From Candidatus Harrisonbacteria bacterium CG10_big_fil_rev_8_21_14_0_10_49_15 (GTDB lineage: Bacteria; Patescibacteriota; Minisyncoccia; UBA6257; 1-14-0-10-44-23), in assembly GCA_002773415.1 (NCBI GenBank), contig PFBD01000025.1, positions 1 through 37,162 of the forward strand: a stretch of 37,162 nt of DNA. The letters are read 5' to 3'. The position numbers and the translations under genes were made by a program. Numbering within the stretch: position 1 is the first letter of the stretch; each line of letters begins with the position of its first letter. The notes below the pieces were generated by a model. It did not search any database and had not been told where the DNA came from. It saw only the letters and a list, made by a program, of their open reading frames with translations. Below, in pieces: positions 1 to 6,902 of this stretch.

Positions 1-1404
1 ATCCAAACGAGCCTTTTCCACGTTTAAGATCTTACCTCGAAGCGGCAGAATCGCCTGTGTCCGCCTGTCCCGTCCGGCCTTGGCCGAGCCGCCGGCAGAG
101 TCTCCCTCCACCAGGAACAACTCAGACTCCTCCGCGCTCCGACTACTGCAGTCGGCCAATTTGCCCGGCAAAGTCAGACCTTCTAAAATACCCTTACGCA
201 TCACCGTATCCCGCGCCGCCTTGGCCGCCTTTCTGGCCTTGGCAGACAACAAACACTTCTGCACAATACTGGCCGCGTCTTTACTACTGCGCTCTACAAA
301 ATTCTTCAGCGCCTCTGCCACTACACTCTCCACGGCTGTCCGTGCCTCCGGAGAACCAAGCCGACCCTTAGTCTGCCCTTCAAACTGCGGCTCCTGTAAC
401 TTCACGGAAATGACCGCGATCAAACCTTCTCGAATATCTTCACCGGTTAGGTTATCGTCTGACTCTTTGATATAGTTGTTAGAACGAGCATAGTCATTCA
501 AAGTTCGGGTCAGCGCGCTTCGAAAACCGGTAATGTGCATTCCGCCGTCTATGGTATACACATTATTCGCAAACCCCATCTCTTGGGTCTCGATATCATT
601 GTTGTAAACAAAAGCAACCTCCACCTGCACATTATCCGCCGTCTTTTCCACGTAAAAAACATCCTGCTGGATGGTCTCTGAGTCCGCGTTCAAGTACTTG
701 ATGAAAGACAAAAGTCCGCCGTCAAAATAAAAACCGTGATAAAACACCGGCGTCTCCCGATAATCAATCAGTTCAATGCGCACGCCCTTTGTCAAAAACG
801 CCTGACGCCGCAGATACTCAAGAATGAATCTTTTATCAAACTTGATAACTGCAAATATCTCCGGATCCGGCTCAAAAGTAATTTTCGTGCCTGTTTTTTT
901 GCTCGCGCTAACTTTTTTAACAGCGCCCTGTGGCTTACCACGCTTGTACTCCTGCACGTAGTACCCGCCTTCACGATGCACCTCTGCTTTTAGATACTGA
1001 CTCAAGGCGTTGACCACCGACACACCCACGCCGTGCAACCCTCCGGATACTTTATAACCCTCGCCACCAAACTTACCACCGGCGTGCAAAACCGTCAGCA
1101 CGGTCTCAAGCGTGGATTTTTTGGTGGTCCTATGCTTCTCCACCGGAATACCACGGCCGTCGTCAGTGATTGCGATTCGATTATCCGCAAATACCTCTAC
1201 GACAATATTCTTCGCGTACCCGGCCATGGCCTCATCGATCGCGTTATCCGCTATTTCTTTGATAAGGTGATGCACCCCGGCTGTATCCGTGGTACCAATA
1301 TACATACCCGGGCGCTTTCGCACCGGGTCTAAGCCCTCTAAGACAGTTATGTCTTTCGCACCATAACTGCCTTTCTTGACCTCTTTTTCAGCTGATTTTG
1401 CCAT
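1..1404 (-). CDS. gyrB: DNA gyrase subunit B, N-terminal part (cut by window edge)
   Basis: ATP-dependent type II topoisomerase subunit that introduces negative supercoils with GyrA. The 468 codons visible begin [12 protein letters not shown] and show the GHKL ATPase signatures in order: ADNAIDEA (about residue 50), DDGRGIP (about 80), [14 protein letters not shown] (about 120), the transducer motif QTKGRLGS (about 350) and the start of the TOPRIM domain, [10 protein letters not shown] (about 430). The reading frame is open to base 1, so the C-terminal part lies outside the window. The ATG at 1402-1404 is the natural start because the conserved text [17 protein letters not shown] follows shortly after. 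ParE is the alternative, but the overall text reads as GyrB. It is codirectional with the reverse transcriptase gene 90 bp upstream. Confidence 0.95.
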   Translation of the reverse strand, partial: MAKSAEKEVKKGSYGAKDITVLEGLDPVRKRPGMYIGTTDTAGVHHLIKEIADNAIDEAMAGYAKNIVVEVFADNRIAITDDGRGIPVEKHRTTKKSTLETVLTVLHAGGKFGGEGYKVSGGLHGVGVSVVNALSQYLKAEVHREGGYYVQEYKRGKPQGAVKKVSASKKTGTKITFEPDPEIFAVIKFDKRFILEYLRRQAFLTKGVRIELIDYRETPVFYHGFYFDGGLLSFIKYLNADSETIQQDVFYVEKTADNVQVEVAFVYNNDIETQEMGFANNVYTIDGGMHITGFRSALTRTLNDYARSNNYIKESDDNLTGEDIREGLIAVISVKLQEPQFEGQTKGRLGSPEARTAVESVVAEALKNFVERSSKDAASIVQKCLLSAKARKAAKAARDTVMRKGILEGLTLPGKLADCSSRSAEESELFLVEGDSAGGSAKAGRDRRTQAILPLRGKILNVEKARLD

Positions 1405-1494
1405 AGTTTTAAGCCCAAAATTAAAAGATGTCCCTAGCTGGGAATACCTCCATTCTAGCAAATCTAGACCCTAAAAACAAGCCAAGAATAGCGC

Positions 1495-2487
1495 TCAATA
1501 ACCAATCACTCGTCGCAACTTCCGCGTGTTGCCGTGAGAAAGCAATCCTAAATACGACGATATCATAGCTTCCTTTTTAGGCTGCTCCGCAAGTTTCCGC
1601 AACATCCTCCGTTTAGTCGCCGTCCGCAAAACTCGATGATCCGGAAAATGTACCCAACCCAGAAAATCCACACCAGAGGCAACGGTCTTTATAAACAACT
1701 TATTCGGATGCAGCTCTAATCGAAGGCGGTCGCCAAAAAACTCCTGAATCCGCGGAATCAAGTTTTCCAGCACTGCTCTATTTTCTGAAAGAAACGCAAA
1801 ATCATCCGCATACCGAATGTAATACTTTTCCTTCAGCTTATGCTTCACCCACTGATCAAATTCATTCATGTAAATATTCACCAGCAGCTGGCTAGTGAGG
1901 TTCCCAAGCGGCAACCCTTTATTCTCCCTTTCATAAAGGGAGCCTGCCTGCCGGACAGGCAGGTACGGCGAAGCCGGGAGGGATTTTTGGTTCGCTGTTC
2001 GGAATGACCCGACAACATTTTTCAGCAGCCCGAGAGTATCAGGATCCGCAATCTGCCTTTGCAATATTTCAATCAAGATCTCATGATCAATATTCGCGAA
2101 AAATTTCCGGATATCACACTTCAATACCCAGCAAGTGCGAGTGTTGTTCTTAGAAACTTTGCGCGCAAAAGCGCGAAAGCGATTGAGCGCCTTATGCGTG
2201 CCCTTGCCGAGCTGACAAGAGTACGAGTCATGAATAAATCTTTTTGAGAAATACGGATATAGAACTCTGTAGATGGCATGGTGGACCAACCTATCCCTGA
2301 CGCTAGCCTTGTGAATGTCCCTGGGCTTTGGGTCGTTTATCCTGAAATACTTGTAAAAACCATGGGTATAGATTTCCTTTTTCAACTCCTCATGTAAACT
2401 AAAGATATTATCCATTAACCGCAAGGAAAATTCTTGCACATCCTTTTTGCCTCGCTTGCCTTTAGTAAACTCCTGCCAGGCGAGCAA
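1495..2487 (-). CDS. DGR reverse transcriptase
   Basis: Error-prone reverse transcriptase of a diversity-generating retroelement; it copies TR RNA into cDNA with adenine-directed errors. Visible motifs: KCDIRKFF (catalytic Asp about 125), LGNLTSQ (194-200, the DGR-type version of the QGxxxSP motif of group II intron RTs), YADD (226-229), ELHPNK (258-263) and FLGW (275-278). There is no maturase or endonuclease domain, which argues against a group II intron. The only standard start in the present frame is a TTG at 2487, but homologous-looking text (IFNEIINVENLLLAW) continues upstream, so the true start is probably further out (see finding on the C7 run). Residues about 168-188 are an insertion made of a dispersed palindromic repeat. 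Avd, TR and VR lie directly upstream, confirming the DGR assignment. Confidence 0.95.
   Translation of the reverse strand: MLAWQEFTKGKRGKKDVQEFSLRLMDNIFSLHEELKKEIYTHGFYKYFRINDPKPRDIHKASVRDRLVHHAIYRVLYPYFSKRFIHDSYSCQLGKGTHKALNRFRAFARKVSKNNTRTCWVLKCDIRKFFANIDHEILIEILQRQIADPDTLGLLKNVVGSFRTANQKSLPASPYLPVRQAGSLYERENKGLPLGNLTSQLLVNIYMNEFDQWVKHKLKEKYYIRYADDFAFLSENRAVLENLIPRIQEFFGDRLRLELHPNKLFIKTVASGVDFLGWVHFPDHRVLRTATKRRMLRKLAEQPKKEAMISSYLGLLSHGNTRKLRRVIGY
1943..1963. repeat. Palindromic micro-repeat inside the RT gene
   Basis: Arms CCTGCCTG and CAGGCAGG separated by 5 nt. Near-identical 20-bp palindromes occur at 5535-5554 and 15406-15425. Here it is translated in frame (LPVRQAG) between RT motifs A and the LGNLTSQ motif, in a stretch that most DGR RTs do not have. 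Confidence 0.8.
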
Positions 2488-2575
2488 CAGATTTTCAACA
2501 TTAATTATTTCATTAAAAATATGAGCCAGTCCCTTTTCGAGAACAAACCCCTTAAAACGCCCCCCCGTTGGAAAT

Positions 2576-2932
2576 TTGAGTATTTTGCAACATCTTGTCG
2601 CGGTTTACAAATTATGGTTTGAGTTAAAACAGCACCTCCGGAAGTCAGCCAAGTACACGCTGGGCGAGAAAATAGACAACTTGTTCATAGAAACCCTGGA
2701 GCTAATCTTCCGAGCCCAATACGCGCCCCAAGAACGTACACTCCCTATCTTAGAAGAAGCCAATACCAAGTTTGATCTGCTCAAGTTTTTCCTCATGACC
2801 CTTTGGGAAACTAAAGGTATTGAGACCAAACACTATGTCCTGCTCTCTGAAAAACTAGAGACGATAGGCAAGATGCTCGGCGGATGGCTGCGGCGTTTTA
2901 CCGCCGCAGCCCCACCTAACACGAAGAAGTAG
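2576..2932 (+). CDS. avd: Avd, DGR accessory variability determinant (four-helix bundle)
   Basis: Small basic helical protein that binds the RT and TR RNA in DGRs and is needed for mutagenic homing. The 118 residues carry the family text YTLGEKIDNLF (about 27-37), LPILEEANTKFDLLKFFL (about 57-74) and the C-terminal KLETIGKMLGGW. It belongs to the bAvd / 23S rRNA intervening-sequence-protein-like family. The frame has only a TTG start at 2576; an ATG at 2521 lies one frame away and would join it if a C7 run (2560-2566) had one base fewer. It is unusual in being on the strand opposite to the RT, TR and target, and its TAG stop (2930-2932) lies inside the TR end. Family assignment is firm; start and expression are uncertain. 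Confidence 0.88.
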   Translation: MSILQHLVAVYKLWFELKQHLRKSAKYTLGEKIDNLFIETLELIFRAQYAPQERTLPILEEANTKFDLLKFFLMTLWETKGIETKHYVLLSEKLETIGKMLGGWLRRFTAAAPPNTKK

Positions 2933-3064
2933 TTGCGGCAAAGAAGCGCCTCGTTGCCATTCGTCTGATTGCTCACCCAGTTGTAGTTCTGGATCCAGCG
3001 CTGGTTGTCGTCGTTCCAGTTCCAGTTGCGAGCGTACGGCTTCTCGTCCTCGTTCGGCCAGAGA
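2926..3064 (-). repeat. DGR template repeat (TR)
   Basis: About 139 bp aligning without gaps to 3482-3620 (constant offset of 556). Between 2933 and 3064 there are 14 mismatches, at 2954, 2964, 2970, 2982, 2984, 2988, 3008, 3014, 3020, 3021, 3026, 3047, 3050 and 3053. On the minus (sense) strand all 14 are A in the TR. No other base differs in that span. Read in the VR frame the TR is rich in AAC/AAT codons (N-W-N-W-N-D-D-N), the usual design that allows wide amino-acid change. The end at 2926-2932 has two G/C differences from the VR (2929, 2932), as expected for IMH*. The remaining intergenic sequence 3065-3366 shows a GCGCTAGCGC palindrome near 3177 but no gene that I can support. Confidence 0.95.
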
Positions 3065-3366
3065 ATGTATCACGCGCCGTCCAATCCACCACCCGTAGTC
3101 CGCGCGATTGACGGACTTCGGACTGTATCTAATTCCGCATATCATTCAGCAGGATGACCTACTGGATGTATAATGCGCTAGCGCGCGATACCAAGTAGTT
3201 CTATCGTGTATAAAGTATATAGCTCGACGCTCGCCAAAAGTTACAAAACCCGGGGCGACTCTGCGTACCATATCTTTAGAGTTCGGCCACGCGAAGCCTC
3301 ATTTGTTTTTCCAAACGAAACCGCACGTCGTCACCTACTATCCGCTTCAAAGTATATCAAAACGTG

Positions 3367-3399
3367 AACGACCCTGACAGTGCTTCTGTCAGGGTCGTT
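3367..3399 (-). terminator. Hairpin downstream of the DGR target gene
   Basis: Perfect 14-bp stem (AACGACCCTGACAG / CTGTCAGGGTCGTT) with a 5-nt loop, 85 nt after the target stop codon; on the minus strand it is followed by CACGTTTTG. Best read as a terminator for the target gene. Some DGRs have a hairpin just after the VR that aids homing, but here it lies about 80 nt away. A shorter hairpin, GGTCC-GAG-GGACC, lies nearer at 3409-3421. Confidence 0.65.
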
Positions 3400-3481
3400 G
3401 GATTGCGTGGTCCGAGGGACCAAGGGTCCAAGAATCCCAAGAAAATTCAAGGGAACCCGAAAACCCAAGGCCCCAGAGACC

Positions 3482-3620
3482 GAACTACTTGCGGCAAAGA
3501 AGCGCCTCGCTGCCATTCGCCTGATCGCTCACCCAGTAGCAGTCCTGGATCCAGCGCTGGTTGCCGTCGCTCCAGCCCCAGCTGCGAGCGTACGGCTTCT
3601 CGACCCCGATCGGCCAGAGA
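3482..3620 (-). repeat. DGR variable repeat (VR)
   Basis: C-terminal coding end of the gene 3485-3958. It matches the TR except at TR adenines: 11 read A to G and 3 read A to T in sense orientation. The changes alter 13 residues, for example N-E-D to I-G-V, N-W-N-W-N to S-W-G-W-S, N-Y-N to D-C-Y. The invariant tail GCGCTTCTTTGCCGC is followed by AAG-TAG, where the TR has AAC-TAC; this is the putative IMH and supplies the stop codon. Confidence 0.95.
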
Positions 3621-3958
3621 GTGGCCGAAAAGAGCCACCACTGCCGCCAGGTGGCGGGGATGGCGATCTGGCCCGAGAAGAGCCAGATCAGCCGCCGATC
3701 GCCGCAGGACTCCCTGCCCTCGTCGAGCAGGCGCTGAATGCCCTGCTCGCGGGTCCAGTCGGCCGGGTCGGCGGCGCGACGGAGCGGCACAGGCTCGAAC
3801 TCGTTCAGGTCGAACTCGCCGTCACCCTCTCCTGCAATGTCGCGCAGGAGGGCAGAGGTGCACCCCTCAAATAGGGGTGACAACGCAGGGCCTCCATCGG
3901 CCAGGCCGACACGCCGGGGAACGAGGACCGCGAAGGTCCTGGTGGGGGTCGTGGACAT
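3485..3958 (-). CDS. DGR target (variable) protein
   Basis: The 157-residue product whose last 40 or so residues are rewritten by the DGR. The VR segment WPIGVEKPYARSWGWSDG onward is rich in W, Y, G and S, as expected of a ligand-binding surface, and resembles the tail of C-type-lectin-like DGR targets in style only; I do not recognise the N-terminal 110 residues. There is no signal peptide, lipobox or membrane segment, so it may be cytoplasmic or exported by an unseen route. The start is well supported: AGAGGAG lies 5 nt before the ATG, and a promoter is present at 4127-4161. The gene is clearly richer in G+C than its neighbours (43 of 60 bases at 3701-3760), suggesting transfer with the DGR. 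Confidence 0.9.
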   Translation of the reverse strand: MSTTPTRTFAVLVPRRVGLADGGPALSPLFEGCTSALLRDIAGEGDGEFDLNEFEPVPLRRAADPADWTREQGIQRLLDEGRESCGDRRLIWLFSGQIAIPATWRQWWLFSATLWPIGVEKPYARSWGWSDGNQRWIQDCYWVSDQANGSEALLCRK

Positions 3959-4024
3959 GATACACTCCTCTGATCTGCTTTTTGCCTCGCAACGAGCGAA
4001 ACTTTAGGCAGATTTTGGCTAGAA

Positions 4025-4097
4025 TTAGCCGCACAAATCAAACACCAGGATTCTTCGCTTACGCTCAGAATGACAAGCGCCTCATTTGTACGGCTAA
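4025..4097. repeat. Inverted repeat with dispersed element in the target-gene leader
   Basis: TTAGCCGCACAAAT (4025-4038) and ATTTGTACGGCTAA (4084-4097) are inverted copies with one mismatch. Between them lies a widespread type of short dispersed repeat (minus strand reads TGTCATTCTGAGCG then GAAGAATC, about 4048-4076). Relatives of such a bacterial repeat with a GGGAATGACA end occur at 7261-7335 and 35402-35428. Here it would fold in the 5' leader of the DGR target mRNA. Confidence 0.65.
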
Positions 4098-4126
4098 AAC
4101 TCGCAAATAATCATTTCAAGTTACTT

Positions 4127-4161
4127 ATTATAGCATAGCACACTTTATGCTCATTTGTCAA
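4127..4161 (-). promoter_or_regulatory. Promoter of the DGR target gene
   Basis: On the minus strand: perfect -35 TTGACA (4156-4161), then TATGCT with an 18-nt spacer (4132-4137), overlapping an extended -10 TGCTATAAT (4127 onward). The resulting leader is roughly 165 nt and contains the inverted repeat at 4025-4097. Consensus match only; the transcription start is not shown by the sequence. Confidence 0.65.
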
Positions 4162-4163
4162 GA

Positions 4164-4177
4164 GCCCGAAAACGGGC
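4164..4177 (-). terminator. Possible weak terminator after the lamin-tail/HhH gene
   Basis: GCCCG-AAAA-CGGGC hairpin 30 nt past the stop codon. The run of T that should follow on the minus strand is poor (TCTTGAC), so it may be inefficient or merely structural; the next promoter starts immediately after it. Confidence 0.4.
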
Positions 4178-4206
4178 CTATTCCCAGACTAATTGGGACT
4201 AACTTG

Positions 4207-5502
4207 CTACTCCACGCAGGCTAGTCCCTGCTCCAAAATATCCACTAACCTGCCCTCGGCAATACCACTAACCCTGACCAAGTCTTCCACCGACGAAAAT
4301 GGCCGGGCATCAATAATTTTTGGAGCAGTTGCCGGACCAACTCCTATAATTTTCTGCAACTCCTCAAGCGATGCCGTGTTTATGTCCACCTGCCCCTCGA
4401 CGCAACCACTCACAGCTACCGGCTCCGGCTCTTCCGGCGTCTCGGGTTCCGGCTCTTCAACCTGCTCGCCCTCTACGGGGGCGGCGGGCGGATACACAGT
4501 TGGCTCCTGTTCTTGTTCTTCTTCCGACTCCGAATCTTCCTCCTCTTGGCTATCAACTATTGACTCTTGACTCGCGTTTGAATTCTGCCCCGCCGGCGTC
4601 CCCCACACACCCGCTATTGCACTACTGCCACTAAACGTATGCCAACTTAAATCCGCTCCTCGCTCCATACTTTTTCTACTACTGTTCTCGCCGGCTGGCC
4701 ACTGCTCGCCGCCTGCCGCGTCCGCAATCTGACACGTCGGCGTAAATAAACGCAGTTCTTCGCCACTGTTACTAAGCGCCCCGGAATACAAAAGCGAAGC
4801 TTCCAACTCCGGCACCGCCTCCTCAGAGCGCTCCAACAATAAAAAAGCTCCGGCCGGCAGACTCACCGCCGGAAATTCTATTTTAATCTGCCCTCCAACA
4901 TCTTGAACCTGCCAACCGGCTAGCGCCACAGACGCCCCGGAACGATTAGCTATCTCAAACCACTCATAATTCGCGCTCGCGCTTGAACCCATCCACGCGA
5001 CTTCATTAAAAATAACTGTCTTGTCACTAGTTTCCCCTGTGCCGGCAAACGAACACCAAGTCGTCTCTACCTCTGCCGACTTTTTCTTTGGCTCCGGCTT
5101 TTTATTAACTGTCTTTTCATCTCTCGCACTCGCCGTCTTTACAACCGGCGTCGTAGCACCGGCAACCTCACCGGCCGAAAAAACCTTCACCTCTGCCGGT
5201 AATACAACTGAATCAACTTTTTTTAAATCACTCGCTTTTGACGCAACCGGCTTTAACAAAGGCTTAGCCATGGCCACCCCAACCTCCCTATTTTCTAATT
5301 CCCCTTGACTGCTAACCCCCGGGTCACCTTGCAACTCTACGAAATTAGCTTTTGTCTCTTGTCTACTTTCCAACGGTACTTCAGCAACAAGCGCCAACTC
5401 CCGGCCCCCATTACTACTAAAAAACCCGACCGCAACCAACACCACCAAAAACGCAGTTACCAATCGGTACAACCACTTTTTATACCTCTCTAACTCATCC
5501 AT
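4207..5502 (-). CDS. Membrane-anchored lamin-tail domain / helix-hairpin-helix protein (ComEA-like tail)
   Basis: A 431-residue exported protein. Order: one N-terminal membrane segment (about 11-28, LVTAFLVVLVAVGFF), a long low-complexity spacer, a lamin-tail (LTD) domain at about 160-307 (VIFNEVAWMGSS, WFEIANRSG, LAGWQVQD, typical strand texts), an acidic Glu/Pro-rich linker (311-365), and a C-terminal HhH module at 370-431 (DINTASLEELQKIIGVGPATA) as in the DNA-uptake protein ComEA. Inference: an outer-surface DNA-binding protein, perhaps working with the type IV pili encoded at 12007-20299 in DNA uptake. The LTD may mediate surface or nucleic-acid contacts. The small membrane protein upstream (5648-5857) resembles the usual N-terminus of such proteins. 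Confidence 0.85.
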   Translation of the reverse strand: MDELERYKKWLYRLVTAFLVVLVAVGFFSSNGGRELALVAEVPLESRQETKANFVELQGDPGVSSQGELENREVGVAMAKPLLKPVASKASDLKKVDSVVLPAEVKVFSAGEVAGATTPVVKTASARDEKTVNKKPEPKKKSAEVETTWCSFAGTGETSDKTVIFNEVAWMGSSASANYEWFEIANRSGASVALAGWQVQDVGGQIKIEFPAVSLPAGAFLLLERSEEAVPELEASLLYSGALSNSGEELRLFTPTCQIADAAGGEQWPAGENSSRKSMERGADLSWHTFSGSSAIAGVWGTPAGQNSNASQESIVDSQEEEDSESEEEQEQEPTVYPPAAPVEGEQVEEPEPETPEEPEPVAVSGCVEGQVDINTASLEELQKIIGVGPATAPKIIDARPFSSVEDLVRVSGIAEGRLVDILEQGLACVE

Positions 5503-5504
5503 AA

Positions 5505-5650
5505 CGATTAATTTCCAATTCTCAATTTCTAATTCCTGCCTGCCGGCAGGCAGGTCTAAACAATTTTCAATGTTTCAATTTTCTAATGTTTAAAACATTT
5601 ATTTCATTAATTCATTGTTTGAAAATTGAAAATTCGTAAATTGGAAATTA
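5505..5650. repeat. AT-rich dispersed repeat block with a 20-bp palindrome
   Basis: Intergenic tract made of variants of AATTTCCAATTTCTAA and TTGAAAATTGAAAATT, with the perfect palindrome CCTGCCTGCCGGCAGGCAGG at 5535-5554. The same family occurs at about 14611-14720, 15325-15440 and 18560-18680; in two pilin genes it is translated (NWKLEIGN peptide). Confidence 0.8.
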
Positions 5651-5857
5651 ATTGATCATTCTTGCCTGCTCGATAACAATCGGGGTATGACTGGATTGCT
5701 GCGCTACCAAGTACCCAACAGCAAAACTCATGCTCGCCACAACAAAAAATAAAAACCACATTACCACCAACTGCTCTCTATCCTTTATAAAATCCCGCCC
5801 ACGTAGCCGGGAACGCTCCAAAAATCGCCAAGCTTGATTTAAATACCAGTTAGCCAT
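5648..5857 (-). CDS. Small single-pass membrane protein
   Basis: A 69-residue protein with a basic N-terminal half and one membrane segment (about 32-51, VVMWFLFFVVASMSFAVGYLV), followed by a short outer tail containing TPIVIEQ. This organisation is like the N-terminal region of CPR ComEA/HhH-type proteins, which often read PIIIEK after the membrane segment. It lies 145 bp upstream of, and in the same direction as, the lamin-tail/HhH gene, so the two may act together or descend from a split gene. No enzymatic function can be assigned. The ATG at 5857 is the only good start. Confidence 0.65.
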   Translation of the reverse strand: MANWYLNQAWRFLERSRLRGRDFIKDREQLVVMWFLFFVVASMSFAVGYLVAQQSSHTPIVIEQARMIN

Positions 5858-5898
5858 TCGTGAGATTCGTGATCATTAGTGATTAGCGAGGTCTATGC

Positions 5899-6615
5899 CT
5901 AAAACTGAAGATACTCTTCCCACTTCTGATAAAGCGCGCTTGTGGCAAAAAGATCCCGCCCGTTATAAGTCGCTATCTCTTTATACTTGCCCGCCTTAAA
6001 AAACGGCCCAACCTGGTCGCCGTCCAAGCCACCGTCTTTCGGGCTTGGGATACCAAAGGCACGGGTATACATGTGTAGAGTCCCCTTGCGCCGAACCGCT
6101 CCGTAAAAACTTAGCTGATCCAGCAGGTCAATGTGCACCGCGTCCGGTGCGTGCTGATACAAATAGCGCCCACGCATCAAGTCTTTACTCGGCCTTATTC
6201 CATTAATAGCACTCCTAAGCATCATAAACGGCACATCAAAAGTACGGCCATTGAAGGTTATAAAATGCTGATACTGCCTGGCGCCGTCCCAAAATGCTTT
6301 CAACATCTGCTCCTCACTCATCGGCTTATAAGTGATCCTACCTTCCTCCCATGCCTCCAACTTCGCTTCCGGGGCCTGAAAATAAACCACTCCTTCTTGT
6401 TTGTGATGATCCAGCACCCCTATAGAAACAATCTCGCCCGTAAGCGGCGAAAAACCCAAGCCATGCTTCAGATCTTCCAGTGCCACCGCGTACTCTTCCT
6501 CGCTACTACTCTCTTTTTCTATCCAGCGCGTTAAGCTATGTTTGGTCGCCTCGTCAAACGAGTCAAAGTCATGCCCAATGGTCTCAATATCAAATATTAG
6601 CTTTTGATTTGACAT
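5899..6615 (-). CDS. 3'-5' exonuclease, DEDD superfamily (PolB-associated exo-like)
   Basis: A 238-residue stand-alone proofreading-type exonuclease of the DEDDy group, close in text to the predicted PolB-associated 3'-5' exonuclease family (DNA_pol_B_exo2). Catalytic positions visible: D9 and E11 in FDIET, D127 in FNGRTFDVPF, and a C-terminal YNGRDLFATSALY block (Asp about 221). The start ATG at 6613-6615 puts FDIET at the usual position close to the N-terminus. It probably trims DNA 3' ends in repair or replication, using two metal ions. It is a single gene, upstream of the small membrane protein in the same direction (41 bp apart). Confidence 0.85.
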   Translation of the reverse strand: MSNQKLIFDIETIGHDFDSFDEATKHSLTRWIEKESSSEEEYAVALEDLKHGLGFSPLTGEIVSIGVLDHHKQEGVVYFQAPEAKLEAWEEGRITYKPMSEEQMLKAFWDGARQYQHFITFNGRTFDVPFMMLRSAINGIRPSKDLMRGRYLYQHAPDAVHIDLLDQLSFYGAVRRKGTLHMYTRAFGIPSPKDGGLDGDQVGPFFKAGKYKEIATYNGRDLFATSALYQKWEEYLQF

Positions 6616-6664
6616 ACAGACAAATTATAGCGTATACTCTACGAATACTAAAGGTAAGGCGATT

Positions 6665-6896
6665 GGAATGGGGCGCTGGCAAAAACGGCGGGATGCTCAT
6701 AATTCTAATTGCTCGTATACTCGCAATTACTAAAAAATATTAGGTATGGCTGCCCCGCGAGATAGCGCTTCGCTCATCTCACGGGATGCTCATAGTTGTA
6801 CCTAAATTTTAAAAAAATAAACATTGGGTAATTAGGAATGGCGCCCCGCCTAAAACGGCGGGATGCTCATAATTCTAATTGCTCGTATACTCGCAA
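6665..6896 (+). repeat. Three-unit repeated hairpin leader upstream of rpmA
   Basis: The 45 bases at 6682-6726 recur exactly at 6852-6896 (starting AAAACGGCGGGATGCTCATA). A third, diverged unit at 6743-6802 shares GGNATGG, CCCCGC and CGGGATGCTCATA. Each unit can form a hairpin with the CCCGCC/GGCGGG or CCCG..CGGG arms. The last copy ends 6 nt before the rpmA start codon, so the tract forms the leader and possible promoter region of rpmA. No CRISPR features: only two exact copies, with unlike spacing. Confidence 0.75.
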
Positions 6897-6902
6897 AGAA
6901 TT

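Noticed and set aside
80-475. Plus-strand ORF of 131 residues at the left end
   Set aside because: Antisense shadow of gyrB, whose frame shows clear family motifs.
1495-2932. Group II intron or retron interpretation of the RT
   Set aside because: No maturase/endonuclease domain, no msr/msd structure seen, and the LGNLTSQ motif, Avd and A-specific TR/VR pair identify a DGR.
2855-3145. 96-residue minus-strand ORF across the TR (MICGIRYSP..)
   Set aside because: It is a different frame of the template repeat; its resemblance to the 3447-3641 minus-strand ORF comes only from TR/VR identity.
3364-3960. Plus-strand ORFs of 198 and 164 residues over the DGR target
   Set aside because: They are Arg/Pro-rich shadows of the GC-rich target gene on the other strand, with no ribosome-binding site; TR/VR changes fit the minus-strand frame.
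6665-6896. Possible CRISPR array upstream of rpmA
   Set aside because: Only two exact 45-bp copies and one diverged unit, unequal spacing, no cas genes; each unit contains its own hairpin.
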